A stretch of DNA of 41,405 nt from Hydrogenophaga sp. Root209 (GTDB lineage Bacteria; Pseudomonadota; Gammaproteobacteria; Burkholderiales; Burkholderiaceae_C): the NCBI RefSeq assembly GCF_001428625.1, contig NZ_LMIE01000002.1:1-41405 (forward strand), read 5' to 3'. The notes below the pieces were generated by a model, which saw only the letters and a program-made list of their open reading frames with translations, was not told where the DNA came from and did no database searches. A program made the translations under genes and the position numbers. This document shows positions 8,437 to 16,159 of the stretch, piece after piece. Numbering within the stretch: position 1 is the first letter of the stretch; every line of letters begins with the position of its first letter.

Positions 8437-9426
8437 ATGTCCATGATCCGATTGCTGCGCCGTGCGGCGCTGCTCGCACCGTTCCTGGCCCTCGCCACTT
8501 CGGCTGTAGTGGCACAGGATCAGTCTGCCTCCGACTTTCCGTCCAAACCGGTTCGCTTGGTCATCCCGTTCCCCCCGGGCGGGCCCGCCGACGTGCTGGG
8601 TCGCGCGATTGCACAGCGCTTGTCGGACAAGTGGGCCCAGCCCGTGGTCGTCGACAACAAGGGCGGCGCCAATACGCTGATTGCCGCGCAGGAAGTTGCC
8701 CGAGCAGCACCCGATGGCTATACGTTGTTCATGCCCCTGGATTCGACCTACACCCTGAATCCGGCTCTCTACTCTCGGTTGCCCTACGATCCTGTCAAAG
8801 ACTTTGCATCCATCTCGATCGTGGCTCGGCAGTCACTGGTCCTCACTGCGACCGACCGCACGCCCTTCAGGACAGTGGCCGACGTGGTGGCTGCGGCGAA
8901 GGCCAACCCGGGAGGCATCAACTACGGGTCGAGCACCACGTCCACGCAGCTTTCGGGCGAGCTTTTCATGCGACAGACTGGCACCCGCTTGGTCCACGTA
9001 CCGTACCGAGGTGCCTCAGAGGTGCTCAAGGGCATGTTATCGGGTGACGTCCAGGTCAGCTTCGACGGAATCGCCTCAAATATCCCGCACTTTCAGTCCG
9101 GAAAGATCCGCGCACTCGCAACAACTGGGCCCCTTCGCTCGCCGGCACTGCCCGACGTGCCCACGCTGGCGGAGGCAGGACTCAAGGGCTATGAGGTCGT
9201 GATGTGGAACGCCTTGTCGGCACCCGCCGGTACCCCAAGGCGAGTCATCGACAAGATTAACCGAGATGTGGTGGAGGTGCTGCGCCGCAAGGATGTCAAG
9301 GAGCAGCTCATGGCGTTCGGGCTTGAGACAGTCGGGACCAGCCCGGAGGAAATGGATGCCACCATTCAACGGGAAACAACACGATACGCTCCTCTGATCA
9401 AGGAACTCGGCCTGAAATTGAACTAG
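8437..9426 (+). CDS. Bug family tripartite tricarboxylate transporter substrate-binding protein (copy 3)
   Basis: 329 residues; ATG at 8437 preceded by AAGGAGAA. Signal peptide is MSMIRLLRRAALLAPFLALA...VVAQ. Mature motifs: FPSKPVRLVIPFPPGGPADVLG, VVDNKGGANTLIAAQEVA, VPYRGASEVLKGMLSGDVQVSFDG and LPDVPTLAEAG. It resembles copy 2 more than copy 1 (the ANT(L/I)I and SFDGIA/TIDGITA segments), suggesting a local duplication. Fourth gene of the plus-strand operon. Confidence 0.92.
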   Translation: MSMIRLLRRAALLAPFLALATSAVVAQDQSASDFPSKPVRLVIPFPPGGPADVLGRAIAQRLSDKWAQPVVVDNKGGANTLIAAQEVARAAPDGYTLFMPLDSTYTLNPALYSRLPYDPVKDFASISIVARQSLVLTATDRTPFRTVADVVAAAKANPGGINYGSSTTSTQLSGELFMRQTGTRLVHVPYRGASEVLKGMLSGDVQVSFDGIASNIPHFQSGKIRALATTGPLRSPALPDVPTLAEAGLKGYEVVMWNALSAPAGTPRRVIDKINRDVVEVLRRKDVKEQLMAFGLETVGTSPEEMDATIQRETTRYAPLIKELGLKLN

Positions 9427-9442
9427 GGAAGAGGGGGCCGAA

Positions 9443-10180
9443 ATGGAAACACCCGTTCTCGACTATGGATCGCGCGGGCGAATCGGTCTGCTGCTGCCTT
9501 CCGTGAATCAGGCCGCCGAGCCCCAGATTCGGGCGATGCTGCCCAGGGACGTCGGCATCGCCGTCACGCGACTGAAGCTGGTGGACAGTTCCGAGCTGGG
9601 CTTGCTCAGCATGACGCACGATGTCGAAGCTGCGGCCGCACTGCTTGCGGACGCGGGCGTCGATCTCGTGGTATTCCATTGCACCGCGGTTTCGACCTAC
9701 AGCGCGGAGCTGGAGGCGTCAATCCTGGAGCGCATCGGTGTTGCCACGGGACTCCCGGCTACGGCGACATCGCAATCTCTGGTGGCTGCGCTGGATGCCA
9801 TGCGGGCACGCCGGGTGGTGCTGCTCTCACCCTACACGGAAGAGGTCAACAAGCGAGAGACTGCCTACTTCGTTCGACGGGGGTTCGATGTGTTGGGAAA
9901 TGTCGGCCTGAATTGCAGTACTGGCCGAGAGATGATGGCCGTTACGCCTGAGGCATGGCAAGCCTTTGCCCTGTCACAGGTCCAAACCGAGGCTGAGGCG
10001 TACGTACTTAGCTGCACGACCGTACGGACAGCCGAAGCTATTGAATCTCTGGAGTGCTCCCTTGGAAGCCCTGTCATCACCAGCAATTCGGCAGTTGCCT
10101 GGGATTGCATGCGTAGGCTCGGCATAAGCGCGGTTGTGCCCGGCTATGGCCGCCTACTCGGACACGTTGCAGGCCACTGA
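9443..10180 (+). CDS. maleate isomerase / Asp-Glu racemase superfamily protein
   Basis: 245 residues. Two cysteines occupy the paired active-site positions of this superfamily: Cys80 in VVFHCTAVST and Cys191 in VLSCTTVRT. Asn22 in LLPSVN is also conserved in maleate cis-trans isomerases and arylmalonate decarboxylases. Known members isomerise maleate, racemise amino acids or decarboxylate arylmalonates. Start ATG at 9443 has GAGGG upstream, 16 bases after the third Bug gene, so it closes the operon. Neighbouring decarboxylase, lactonase-like and organic-acid binding genes make a small dicarboxylic acid the best guess. Confidence 0.8.
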   Translation: METPVLDYGSRGRIGLLLPSVNQAAEPQIRAMLPRDVGIAVTRLKLVDSSELGLLSMTHDVEAAAALLADAGVDLVVFHCTAVSTYSAELEASILERIGVATGLPATATSQSLVAALDAMRARRVVLLSPYTEEVNKRETAYFVRRGFDVLGNVGLNCSTGREMMAVTPEAWQAFALSQVQTEAEAYVLSCTTVRTAEAIESLECSLGSPVITSNSAVAWDCMRRLGISAVVPGYGRLLGHVAGH

Positions 10181-10380
10181 AGCGGCTGTCGTCTCCTTAT
10201 TGGCAGATTGCCGCACCATCACATCCGCAACGAGTGGCAGGTCCACGGCTCCCAGAGCTTGACGTAGATCGTGTCGATGTGCGGGCGATGTCCTCGCGGT
10301 GCAGCATTAGGCCAGTGTAGTGGGAGAAGCCTCAATTTCAGTTCTGACGTGTCGGTACCTATCAGGTAATCATCGTTGAT
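10181..10380. other. junction between catabolic cargo and ICE backbone
   Basis: About 200 bases without a recognisable gene separate the last catabolic gene (+) from the 3' end of the relaxase gene (-). I see no terminal inverted repeats or target duplication that would mark an insertion boundary. Confidence 0.3.
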
Positions 10381-12336
10381 CTATATCACTGTCCCCAACT
10401 GCCGCCTGAACTCCCAGGAGACTTGGTTGCCGTGCACAGACACTGCGAGTTTCTGTCCTAGCCAAGGCTCGATTACCGACCTCCACGGCACCAAACTGAA
10501 CCCCACGCCGTCATCAAGCATCGCGAAGCGCCCGCTGGCGAGCATGATGCTGCGGCGATAGATGCCAGCAACGCGGTTGCCATCTGTCACCGGGCGATGT
10601 TCCCGTCCGGTTTCAGCCGCAATGTCCTGTGCGGCCTTTGCCAACTCGCGTCCGCGTAACGTCGCCAACAGATTGCGCGCCAAAATCACACGCTTCCCGC
10701 GTCGCTCTGCCAGCCCCTGTTCGACCAAAAACTCGGCACGCTGTTGCAGTGCATCCTTGACCTCGCTGCCAAAGCCCACGTCGCCCAGCCCATTACCGCC
10801 ACCGATCAATTGCTGGTCGAGCCAAGTAGCGCCGATCGCGTGGGACTGCTGCTCGATCGGGAGATGCGATTTCAGCTCCACCACCACGCCACCGCCCAGG
10901 CGCTGGGCATCGTATTGGCGGCCTCGCTCGACCAGGTCATCAGGTACTCGCCAGGCGCCTTCGACCATGCGCTCCACGATGCCGCCGCGGCGCAGGGCTT
11001 CCAGCCGACGGATGTGCGCCGCCACGACCTCGCGCGGGTCACGGTCGGGTGGGGCTTGGCTCTGCGCAAGCGCAAGGTGATGGTCGGTGCGATAGATGCC
11101 GCCCACCGCGAGCGAGGCGATTCTCTGGTCGGCGGCGCGCACTTCGGTTGCACCTTTCACCTCCACCACGGCGCCGCTCGGGTACTGCTCCAGTTCCGAC
11201 TGCGGCGGCAGAGCGATGTAGTGCGCTTTGCCGTCGGTCCCGTCGATGACCAGATAGCCCTTGTCGTACAGCTCGTCTGCCAGCCCTTTGGCGGCCACGC
11301 GGCCGACGATGGAACGGCCTCCCTCCCCGGGCTGGAACACGGCCAACTCACGCTGCTTGCCGCTCATGGCGCGCTGCATGGTGCGGATGATGTCACCGCG
11401 CTCACCCATGGCCCGTAGTGTCGGCTCGGTCTCGGGATGAATGGCCCACACGCCGGGCTTCTGCTCAGTCGCCAGCCCCATGCGCTGCAAGCGCTGTAGG
11501 CGTCCGATCAGCATTTGCCGCTGACGTTGCAACCGGGGATCGGCTAGCGTCTCCGGCAGCACCAGACCGTCCTTGGCCACGCGCTGCAAGGTACGATCCA
11601 AACTCGTCCACCGCTCCTGGTCGACTTCGCGTTGCATGGCGTGCTGGATCTCCAACTCGGTGCGCGGCCCCAGCCACTCGGTTGCCAGTTCAGTGGCCCG
11701 GTAGCGCATCCCCACAGCGATGTAGTCGCGGGAAATGACGAGGTCTTTGCCGGTGTCGTCCTTGCCGCGCAGGACGACGTGCGTGTGCGGGTTGTCGGTG
11801 TTCCAGTGATCCACCGCCACCCAGTCCAGTTGGGTGCCCAGGTCCGACTCCATGCGCGCTATCAAGTGCCGGGTGTAGGTGCGCAGATCGTCGAGCTGTT
11901 CGGCGTCCTCGGGCGAGACGATGAAGCGGAATTGGTGGCGATCCTCGCGTCCGCGCTCCTCGAAAGCGGCGGTGTCCGCCGCGCCAGTGGTCGGACCATA
12001 GGCGTGGCCCGGCCCGCCTTGGCGATCAACCCCTTCGCGTTCGATGTAGCGCAGGTGCGTAACGGTTGAGCGCGGCCCGACCTTGGCCAGATGGAGCAGT
12101 CGCGCCTTGATCGTCACGCGGCGGGCGTTGGGCGTGAGCGAGGCCCCGGCGAACCGGGCCGCGACATGGCCGCGCCCCAGCCGGGAACCGGGTCGCTGAC
12201 CGGTTTCGCCGACCCGCTTGCCGAGCTTGGCGCCGGCCTTGTTGGTCTGGCGCAGCACCTTGTTGATGAAAGCGTCGCCGCGCTGTTTCGGCGTGCCGGG
12301 ACGGAGCCGAAAGGGGTCGTCATTGCTGTGGCTCAT
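10381..12336 (-). CDS. rlxS: conjugative relaxase, VirD2/DUF3363 type (RlxS of Tn4371-like ICEs)
   Basis: 651 residues from MSHSNDDPFRLRPGTPK. The N-terminal relaxase domain contains THLRYIERE (about 115-125) and the metal-binding HTHVVLRG motif (about 183-190), followed by the long basic region typical of DUF3363 relaxases with repeated IERLEAL/ERMGL-type helices. It should nick oriT and lead the strand into the recipient. The longer ORF (to 12456) is rejected because ATG 12336 has GGAG 8 bases upstream and the frame before it is not protein-like. The start overlaps a 92-codon ORF as ATGA. Order with TraF, ParA and RepA matches Tn4371-family ICEs. Confidence 0.88.
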   Translation of the reverse strand: MSHSNDDPFRLRPGTPKQRGDAFINKVLRQTNKAGAKLGKRVGETGQRPGSRLGRGHVAARFAGASLTPNARRVTIKARLLHLAKVGPRSTVTHLRYIEREGVDRQGGPGHAYGPTTGAADTAAFEERGREDRHQFRFIVSPEDAEQLDDLRTYTRHLIARMESDLGTQLDWVAVDHWNTDNPHTHVVLRGKDDTGKDLVISRDYIAVGMRYRATELATEWLGPRTELEIQHAMQREVDQERWTSLDRTLQRVAKDGLVLPETLADPRLQRQRQMLIGRLQRLQRMGLATEQKPGVWAIHPETEPTLRAMGERGDIIRTMQRAMSGKQRELAVFQPGEGGRSIVGRVAAKGLADELYDKGYLVIDGTDGKAHYIALPPQSELEQYPSGAVVEVKGATEVRAADQRIASLAVGGIYRTDHHLALAQSQAPPDRDPREVVAAHIRRLEALRRGGIVERMVEGAWRVPDDLVERGRQYDAQRLGGGVVVELKSHLPIEQQSHAIGATWLDQQLIGGGNGLGDVGFGSEVKDALQQRAEFLVEQGLAERRGKRVILARNLLATLRGRELAKAAQDIAAETGREHRPVTDGNRVAGIYRRSIMLASGRFAMLDDGVGFSLVPWRSVIEPWLGQKLAVSVHGNQVSWEFRRQLGTVI

Positions 12337-12611
12337 CGGGCGACTCCATCCAAGACCGGCGCAGTCAAGCGGGCGAAGCACGCGCCTTCTCCAATGCCGA
12401 TGCGGCATTGCGCACTCTCGCGGCACGCCGCTACCCCTTGGCGCGTGCCGCGCCAACCCCTTGTGCAGACAGGGTTTTCAAGCGGCCGGGTGCCGCGACC
12501 TTTTATCTTGCCCTGCATCTTTCCCCGTGCATTCACGCGGTCCACCGGGCCGGTGGGCACGGTGAGGCGATGCACCGGTGGCAGCGACGACTGCCGTCGT
12601 GCGGCCGTCAT
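12333..12611 (-). CDS. small basic ORF coupled between traF and relaxase gene
   Basis: A 92-residue ORF (MTAARRQSSLPPVHRLTV...). Its ATG overlaps the TGA of traF (ATGA at 12608-12611) and its own TGA overlaps the relaxase ATG (12333-12336). The same ATGA junction links every other gene from parA to the relaxase, so this ORF fills the only gap in a chain of coupled genes. The product is Arg-rich with no family I recognise. Against it: the DNA also holds inverted repeats and a nic-like site that could be oriT, and the sequence could be open by chance in GC-rich DNA. Confidence 0.5.
   Translation of the reverse strand: MTAARRQSSLPPVHRLTVPTGPVDRVNARGKMQGKIKGRGTRPLENPVCTRGWRGTRQGVAACRESAQCRIGIGEGACFARLTAPVLDGVAR
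12419..12511. other. candidate oriT region
   Basis: Just upstream of the relaxase gene lie a perfect 10-bp inverted repeat (CGCGGCACGC at 12419-12428 and GCGTGCCGCG at 12443-12452), a second repeat AACCC/GGGTT (12455-12459 and 12472-12476), and TATCTTG followed by CCCTGC (12504-12516), which resembles the ATCTTG/C or YATCCTG/Y nic sites of MOBP relaxases. Position beside the relaxase gene fits an origin of transfer. No experimental match is known to me. Confidence 0.35.
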
Positions 12612-13159
12612 GGCTGCTCCTGCAGCCACAGCGGCTGCGCAATGCCGATCACATCGACGGCGCGCACCGGCCCGAAGTAGCGGCTGTCGAACGACGCCGG
12701 ATTTGCCGCGCTGAGCAGGAAAACCTCGTCAGCCTGCAGGCGGCGGCATTGCGACCAGTCTTGCAGCGGGCGGCCCATACGGTCAACGCTCAATGCGGTG
12801 GCCACGGTGTGCCCGTCGATGCGCACAACCTGGCCGGTGATGCACACGCGTTGTGGTGCCACGGCGCCCACGCGCTTGAGCAGTGGCACGTGCAGCGGCA
12901 GGTAGCCGCGCTGCGCGGCCAGTGCAGAGGCTTCGGCAGGCAGGTGGACGAGCACGATGCTTCCGACCTGCAGATCAGCTGGCTGCGGAGTGGGGTCCTG
13001 CTCCAGCGGCTTGACGCTGTACCAGCCCATCTGCACGCTGTCTGACGGGTTGTAGACCAAGCTTGGCAAAGGCTTGGCGAAGGAGGCCCAGGCAAGTGCT
13101 GCCAATGCGACGGCCGTCGCGCTGCCGAGCGCAAGGATGGAAGCACGCGAGCTGCTCAT
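12608..13159 (-). CDS. traF: TraF-like conjugative signal peptidase (S26 family)
   Basis: 183 residues: a short N-terminal membrane segment (ILALGSATAVALAALAW), then NPSDSVQMGWYSV with catalytic Ser41 and PLLKRVGAV with the catalytic Lys (about 95), then an FGPVRAVDVIG C-terminal strand. In IncP and Tn4371-type systems TraF matures pilin (cyclising TrbC). Start ATG 13159 has GGGGGAA upstream and overlaps the DUF2840 stop as ATGA. Its stop overlaps the small ORF in front of the relaxase gene. Confidence 0.88.
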   Translation of the reverse strand: MSSSRASILALGSATAVALAALAWASFAKPLPSLVYNPSDSVQMGWYSVKPLEQDPTPQPADLQVGSIVLVHLPAEASALAAQRGYLPLHVPLLKRVGAVAPQRVCITGQVVRIDGHTVATALSVDRMGRPLQDWSQCRRLQADEVFLLSAANPASFDSRYFGPVRAVDVIGIAQPLWLQEQP

Positions 13160-13737
13160 TGCAATTCCCCCGTGGTCAATGCTGCGGCGTGACGTTCGGC
13201 GGTGTAGGCAGGCAATTGAAGCGGTGCAGACGACGGACCAGCAGTCCACGCTGCGAGCCGGTTGCCCAGCGTGCACCAGTACGCGGTGGCGACCGTACAG
13301 GCGTCGATGCCCTGGGCCTCGATGGCGTCGATCTGCTGCAGCACGGTGCGCACCTTCAGTTCGCCTTCGGCGTGCAGCAACAGGCGTGCTCCCGGGCGCA
13401 CGCCGGGCAGGCGCTGCAGGGTGTCCAGCGGAGCGCCGGCCTGCAGCACCATCAACTGCCACAGCGTCGTGCCATGGTCATTGGCTTGCCAGCGCACGCG
13501 GCAGAACGTGGCCAACGGTTTGAAGACGGCGCAGCGCCGCCAATGGTCGAGCTGCAGGGTGTGTTCCGGTTGGCCAAAGCGCAGGTAGAGGTTGAACCGC
13601 TGGTGGACATAGGCCAGCGAGACGCGGGTCAGCGGCGGGGTGCCGGCCGGGTTGCGCTGCAGCGCAAGAGGCTGCGGCAGCGGCGAATGTGCTGCGCCGT
13701 GCGCGACCGTGCCGTCGGGCGTGGATTGCATGTTCAT
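13156..13737 (-). CDS. DUF2840 domain protein
   Basis: 193 residues starting MNMQSTPDG at 13737, with GGAG 8 bases upstream. The body (LTRVSLAYVHQRFNLYLRFG, WRRCAVFKPLATFCRVRWQANDHGTT, LPAYTAERHAAAL) matches the DUF2840 proteins that sit between parA and traF in Tn4371-family ICEs. Function unknown. ATGA overlaps on both sides (with the ribbon-helix-helix gene and with traF) show that it belongs to the par-tra operon. Confidence 0.8.
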   Translation of the reverse strand: MNMQSTPDGTVAHGAAHSPLPQPLALQRNPAGTPPLTRVSLAYVHQRFNLYLRFGQPEHTLQLDHWRRCAVFKPLATFCRVRWQANDHGTTLWQLMVLQAGAPLDTLQRLPGVRPGARLLLHAEGELKVRTVLQQIDAIEAQGIDACTVATAYWCTLGNRLAAWTAGPSSAPLQLPAYTAERHAAALTTGELQ

Positions 13738-14006
13738 GGGGATGTCTCCGAACGGGATTGAGGGAATTCGCGCTCCAGCAAGGCGCGCAGCAACTCGGCC
13801 ACGGTGGTGCCTTGGGTGAACGCCGAGACCTTGATGCGCGCGCGCATGGCGGGCGTAACGTCCAGCGTCAGGCGGGCGGTGAAGAGGTCGCCTTTCTGCA
13901 GGCTTTCGCCGTCGCCCTGGCGCACCCAGGCCTCGGCCTGTGGGTTGGCGGGCGGACGCGAGCCAATGGCGATGCGTTTGCCACGCTGCGTGCGTTCTTC
14001 CGTCAT
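13734..14006 (-). CDS. ribbon-helix-helix / ParB-like small partition protein
   Basis: 90 residues (MTEERTQRGKRIAIGSRPP...). The C-terminal part FTARLTLDVTPAMRARIKVSAFTQGTTVAELLRALLEREF has the strand-helix-helix pattern of ribbon-helix-helix DNA-binding proteins. Placed immediately after parA with an ATGA overlap, it is probably the centromere-binding partner or autorepressor of ParA. I use ATG 14006, not the GTG 9 bases upstream, because of that overlap. Confidence 0.75.
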   Translation of the reverse strand: MTEERTQRGKRIAIGSRPPANPQAEAWVRQGDGESLQKGDLFTARLTLDVTPAMRARIKVSAFTQGTTVAELLRALLEREFPQSRSETSP

Positions 14007-14641
14007 GACGGCCACCGAAGCAGTTCATCGACCAGCGCGGCCACCTCGCGCGCAGCGGCGCTGTCGGGCGCGGTTTCGCAAGCCAGCCGGCCGGCGGCCA
14101 CGCTGTCGGCGAACACGATGCGTTGGTGCACTTCCGAGCGCAGCGCGGGCAGCGGCTGCTCTGCCAGCGCCTGGCGCGCTTCGCGACCAATGACGGTGGT
14201 GCTGACGCGCCGGTTGATGACAAAGGCCGCGCGCAGCGTCGGGCGGAACACTTGGGCTTCTTTGATCAGCGCCACCATCTCGGCGCTGGCCCACAGGTCG
14301 TAGGGACTGGGTTGCACCGGGATGATCACGCGGTCGGCCGCCAGCAGCGCGGAGCGCGCCAGCGCCGCGATGCGGGGTGGGCCGTCGATGACGACGTGAT
14401 CAACCCGGCGGGCGAGCTCAGGGGCTTCCTGGTGCAGGGTTTCGCGGGCCAGGCCGACGACGCTGAAAAGCCGGGGCAGACCCTGCTGGCTGCGGCGCTG
14501 GGTCCAGTCCAGTGCCGAGCCTTGCGGATCGGCATCGAGCAGCACGACCTGCTGACCGCGCAGCGCGAGCTCGCCCGCGATGTGGGTGGCCAGCGTGGTC
14601 TTACCCACGCCGCCTTTCTGGTTGAGCAGGGCCAGGATCAT
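14003..14641 (-). CDS. parA: ParA family partition ATPase
   Basis: 212 residues from MILALLNQKGGVGKTT. The deviant Walker A KGGVGKTT is at residues 9-16, Walker A' is in VVLLDADPQGSALDW, and Walker B is in VVIDGPP. GGAGG precedes ATG 14641; the longer ORF start is therefore rejected. It should help keep the excised circular ICE in dividing cells. First gene of the ATGA-linked chain parA, RHH, DUF2840, traF, small ORF, relaxase. Confidence 0.9.
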   Translation of the reverse strand: MILALLNQKGGVGKTTLATHIAGELALRGQQVVLLDADPQGSALDWTQRRSQQGLPRLFSVVGLARETLHQEAPELARRVDHVVIDGPPRIAALARSALLAADRVIIPVQPSPYDLWASAEMVALIKEAQVFRPTLRAAFVINRRVSTTVIGREARQALAEQPLPALRSEVHQRIVFADSVAAGRLACETAPDSAAAREVAALVDELLRWPS

Positions 14642-14797
14642 GGGGTCGCTCCTCCTGCTCGTAGCGTGGCGCATGCGGCGTGCCGACCGTCACTTGTCCA
14701 CCGAAACGGCGCGCTCCCACTACCAGTTAGATGATTCTGGTTAGAGCAGTTACGGATGGTGCAAAGCCGCGCCGCTATTGGGCTGGCGGCCGATTGG

Positions 14798-14860
14798 CAC
14801 GCCTGATGGCACGATAGACACACGCCTGATGGCACGTGGCTGCACACGCCCGATGGCACG
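14798..14860. repeat. three iteron-like direct repeats (candidate replication origin)
   Basis: Three 16-base repeats, CACGCCTGATGGCACG at 14798-14813 and 14821-14836 and CACGCCCGATGGCACG at 14845-14860, start 23 and 24 bases apart (about two helical turns). They lie between the stop of repA and the start of parA. Regular phasing next to an initiator gene is what an iteron origin looks like; the same array could also serve as a par centromere. No other function is evident in this 244-base gap. Confidence 0.65.
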
Positions 14861-14885
14861 AGCCCGTCCACAAGCCATGAACCGC

Positions 14886-15731
14886 TTATCCCCGTGCCGT
14901 GGGCGGCACCGGCCGAAACGTCAGCACTTCGGCGCCCGTGCCCGACATGCGGACGATGCCCAGGCGGTAGCCGGGCATGGACTGCCGCGCCACCAGGGCG
15001 CGCAGGTCGCAGGCGAAGTCGTGCGGCTTCGCCGTGCTGCCCGATTTGCGGTGCAGGTGCTTGAAGTCGAACTGCCAGCCAGCGGGCTGGTGCCCGCCGT
15101 GCTTGCGCACCAGGCGGTAGAGCCAGCGCTCGATGCCACCGGTGAGGTCGAAGTAGGCCGGGTCGATGGTGAGCACCAGGGTGGCGTCCAGCACGCCCGC
15201 GTAGAACCAGTCCGGCAGGATCAGCTCGATGCCCAGCGGCGTGCCGCGAGCGTCGGCCAGTTCCTTCCACTCGTTGATCCACGAAAACCGGTGCAGGCGC
15301 CGGCCGGTGGTTTCGCGGATGGACGTGGCCACGGTGGTGGACTGCAGGCGATCCAGCGCGGCCTTGAGGCGCTGGTAGTCGCGCAGCGAGACCCCGCGCC
15401 CGATGAAGCGCAGGATTTCGTAGGGCCGGGCGCGCATGAGGCGCGAGGTGGTGATGCCGGCGTCGCGCGCCTCCACAATCTGGCTGGCAGCCCAGATGAG
15501 GATGTCGGCGTCCCAGATGGTTGCGATGCCGTGTTCCTGTGTGCCTTCCACGCGGATGGCGACGTTGCCGCTGCGAAAGTCGATGGGCTTGGTGCGACGT
15601 GACTTGGCCAGCGAGAAGAAGGGGTAGGCCATCAGGTCCTGGCTGTCGCGCGGTGCCATGTCGCCCGGCAGCGCGCGGAACAGGTCGAGCTGTTCCGCCG
15701 GGCGCTGGGGACGTGGCGCTGGCAAGGTCAT
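14886..15731 (-). CDS. repA: replication initiator protein A (RepA)
   Basis: 281 residues of the RPA/RepA type found in Tn4371-like ICEs and some plasmids: MAYPFFSLAKSRRTKPIDFRSG, IATIWDADILIWAASQI, YEILRFIGRGVSLRDYQRLKAALDRLQSTTVATSI, RFSWINEW and IDPAYFDLTGGIERWLYRLVRKHGG (winged-helix region). It likely starts replication of the circular ICE at the nearby repeats. ATG 15731 has a weak ribosome site; Met34 (MAYPFFS) has AGGA upstream and is an alternative start. Confidence 0.87.
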   Translation of the reverse strand: MTLPAPRPQRPAEQLDLFRALPGDMAPRDSQDLMAYPFFSLAKSRRTKPIDFRSGNVAIRVEGTQEHGIATIWDADILIWAASQIVEARDAGITTSRLMRARPYEILRFIGRGVSLRDYQRLKAALDRLQSTTVATSIRETTGRRLHRFSWINEWKELADARGTPLGIELILPDWFYAGVLDATLVLTIDPAYFDLTGGIERWLYRLVRKHGGHQPAGWQFDFKHLHRKSGSTAKPHDFACDLRALVARQSMPGYRLGIVRMSGTGAEVLTFRPVPPTARG

Positions 15732-15766
15732 CAGCCGTTGGCAAGGGAGAGGGCGCGCAGCGCCCC

Positions 15767-16075
15767 TCAGCGCGCACGGCTGTCGGCCGAGTGGTGCTCG
15801 GCGTACTCGGGGTCGGACGTGGCCTCGAAGCTGCGCTGGTCGGCCCAGGTTTCGAGGTCGGTGACGGCGTACATGACGCGCCGGCCGAACTTGCGGAAGC
15901 GCGGTCCGCCGCCGATGACGCGTTGCTTTTCCAGCGTGCGCGGCGACAGGCGCAGGTAGTCGGCGGCCTCGTCGTTGGTGAGGTAGCGCGGCGGTTGCGG
16001 CTTGGCCGCAGCTTGTGCGGAGGCCTGCGGCGAGTGAGCGGATGCGGCGGCAGGCCGCAAGGGAAAGGGTCGCAT
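15767..16075 (-). CDS. AlpA/excisionase-type helix-turn-helix protein
   Basis: 102 residues. The C-terminal half PRYLTNDEAADYLRLSPRTLEKQRVIGGGPRFRKFGRRVMYAVTDLETW is a MerR-like winged HTH of the AlpA/HTH_17 type used by excisionases and phage regulators. I choose ATG 16075 (GGAGG 9 bases upstream) over ATG 16090. It lies 35 bases before repA and probably regulates excision or repA expression. Confidence 0.8.
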   Translation of the reverse strand: MRPFPLRPAAASAHSPQASAQAAAKPQPPRYLTNDEAADYLRLSPRTLEKQRVIGGGPRFRKFGRRVMYAVTDLETWADQRSFEATSDPEYAEHHSADSRAR

Positions 16076-16159
16076 GTGAGGCGCCTCCATCGGTCAGGAA
16101 GGCCCGCCTGCGGGGTTGCAGGCGGGTGGAGGCAGTCTCAGGAAGCGCGGGCGTTCTGC

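Noticed and set aside
14798-14860. CRISPR-like repeat array
   Set aside because: Only three 16-base repeats with 7-8-base gaps, no cas genes; iteron geometry fits better.
14638-15777. 379-codon minus-strand ORF over repA and the iterons
   Set aside because: Out of frame with the clear RepA, and its repeated VPSGV segments simply mirror the iterons.
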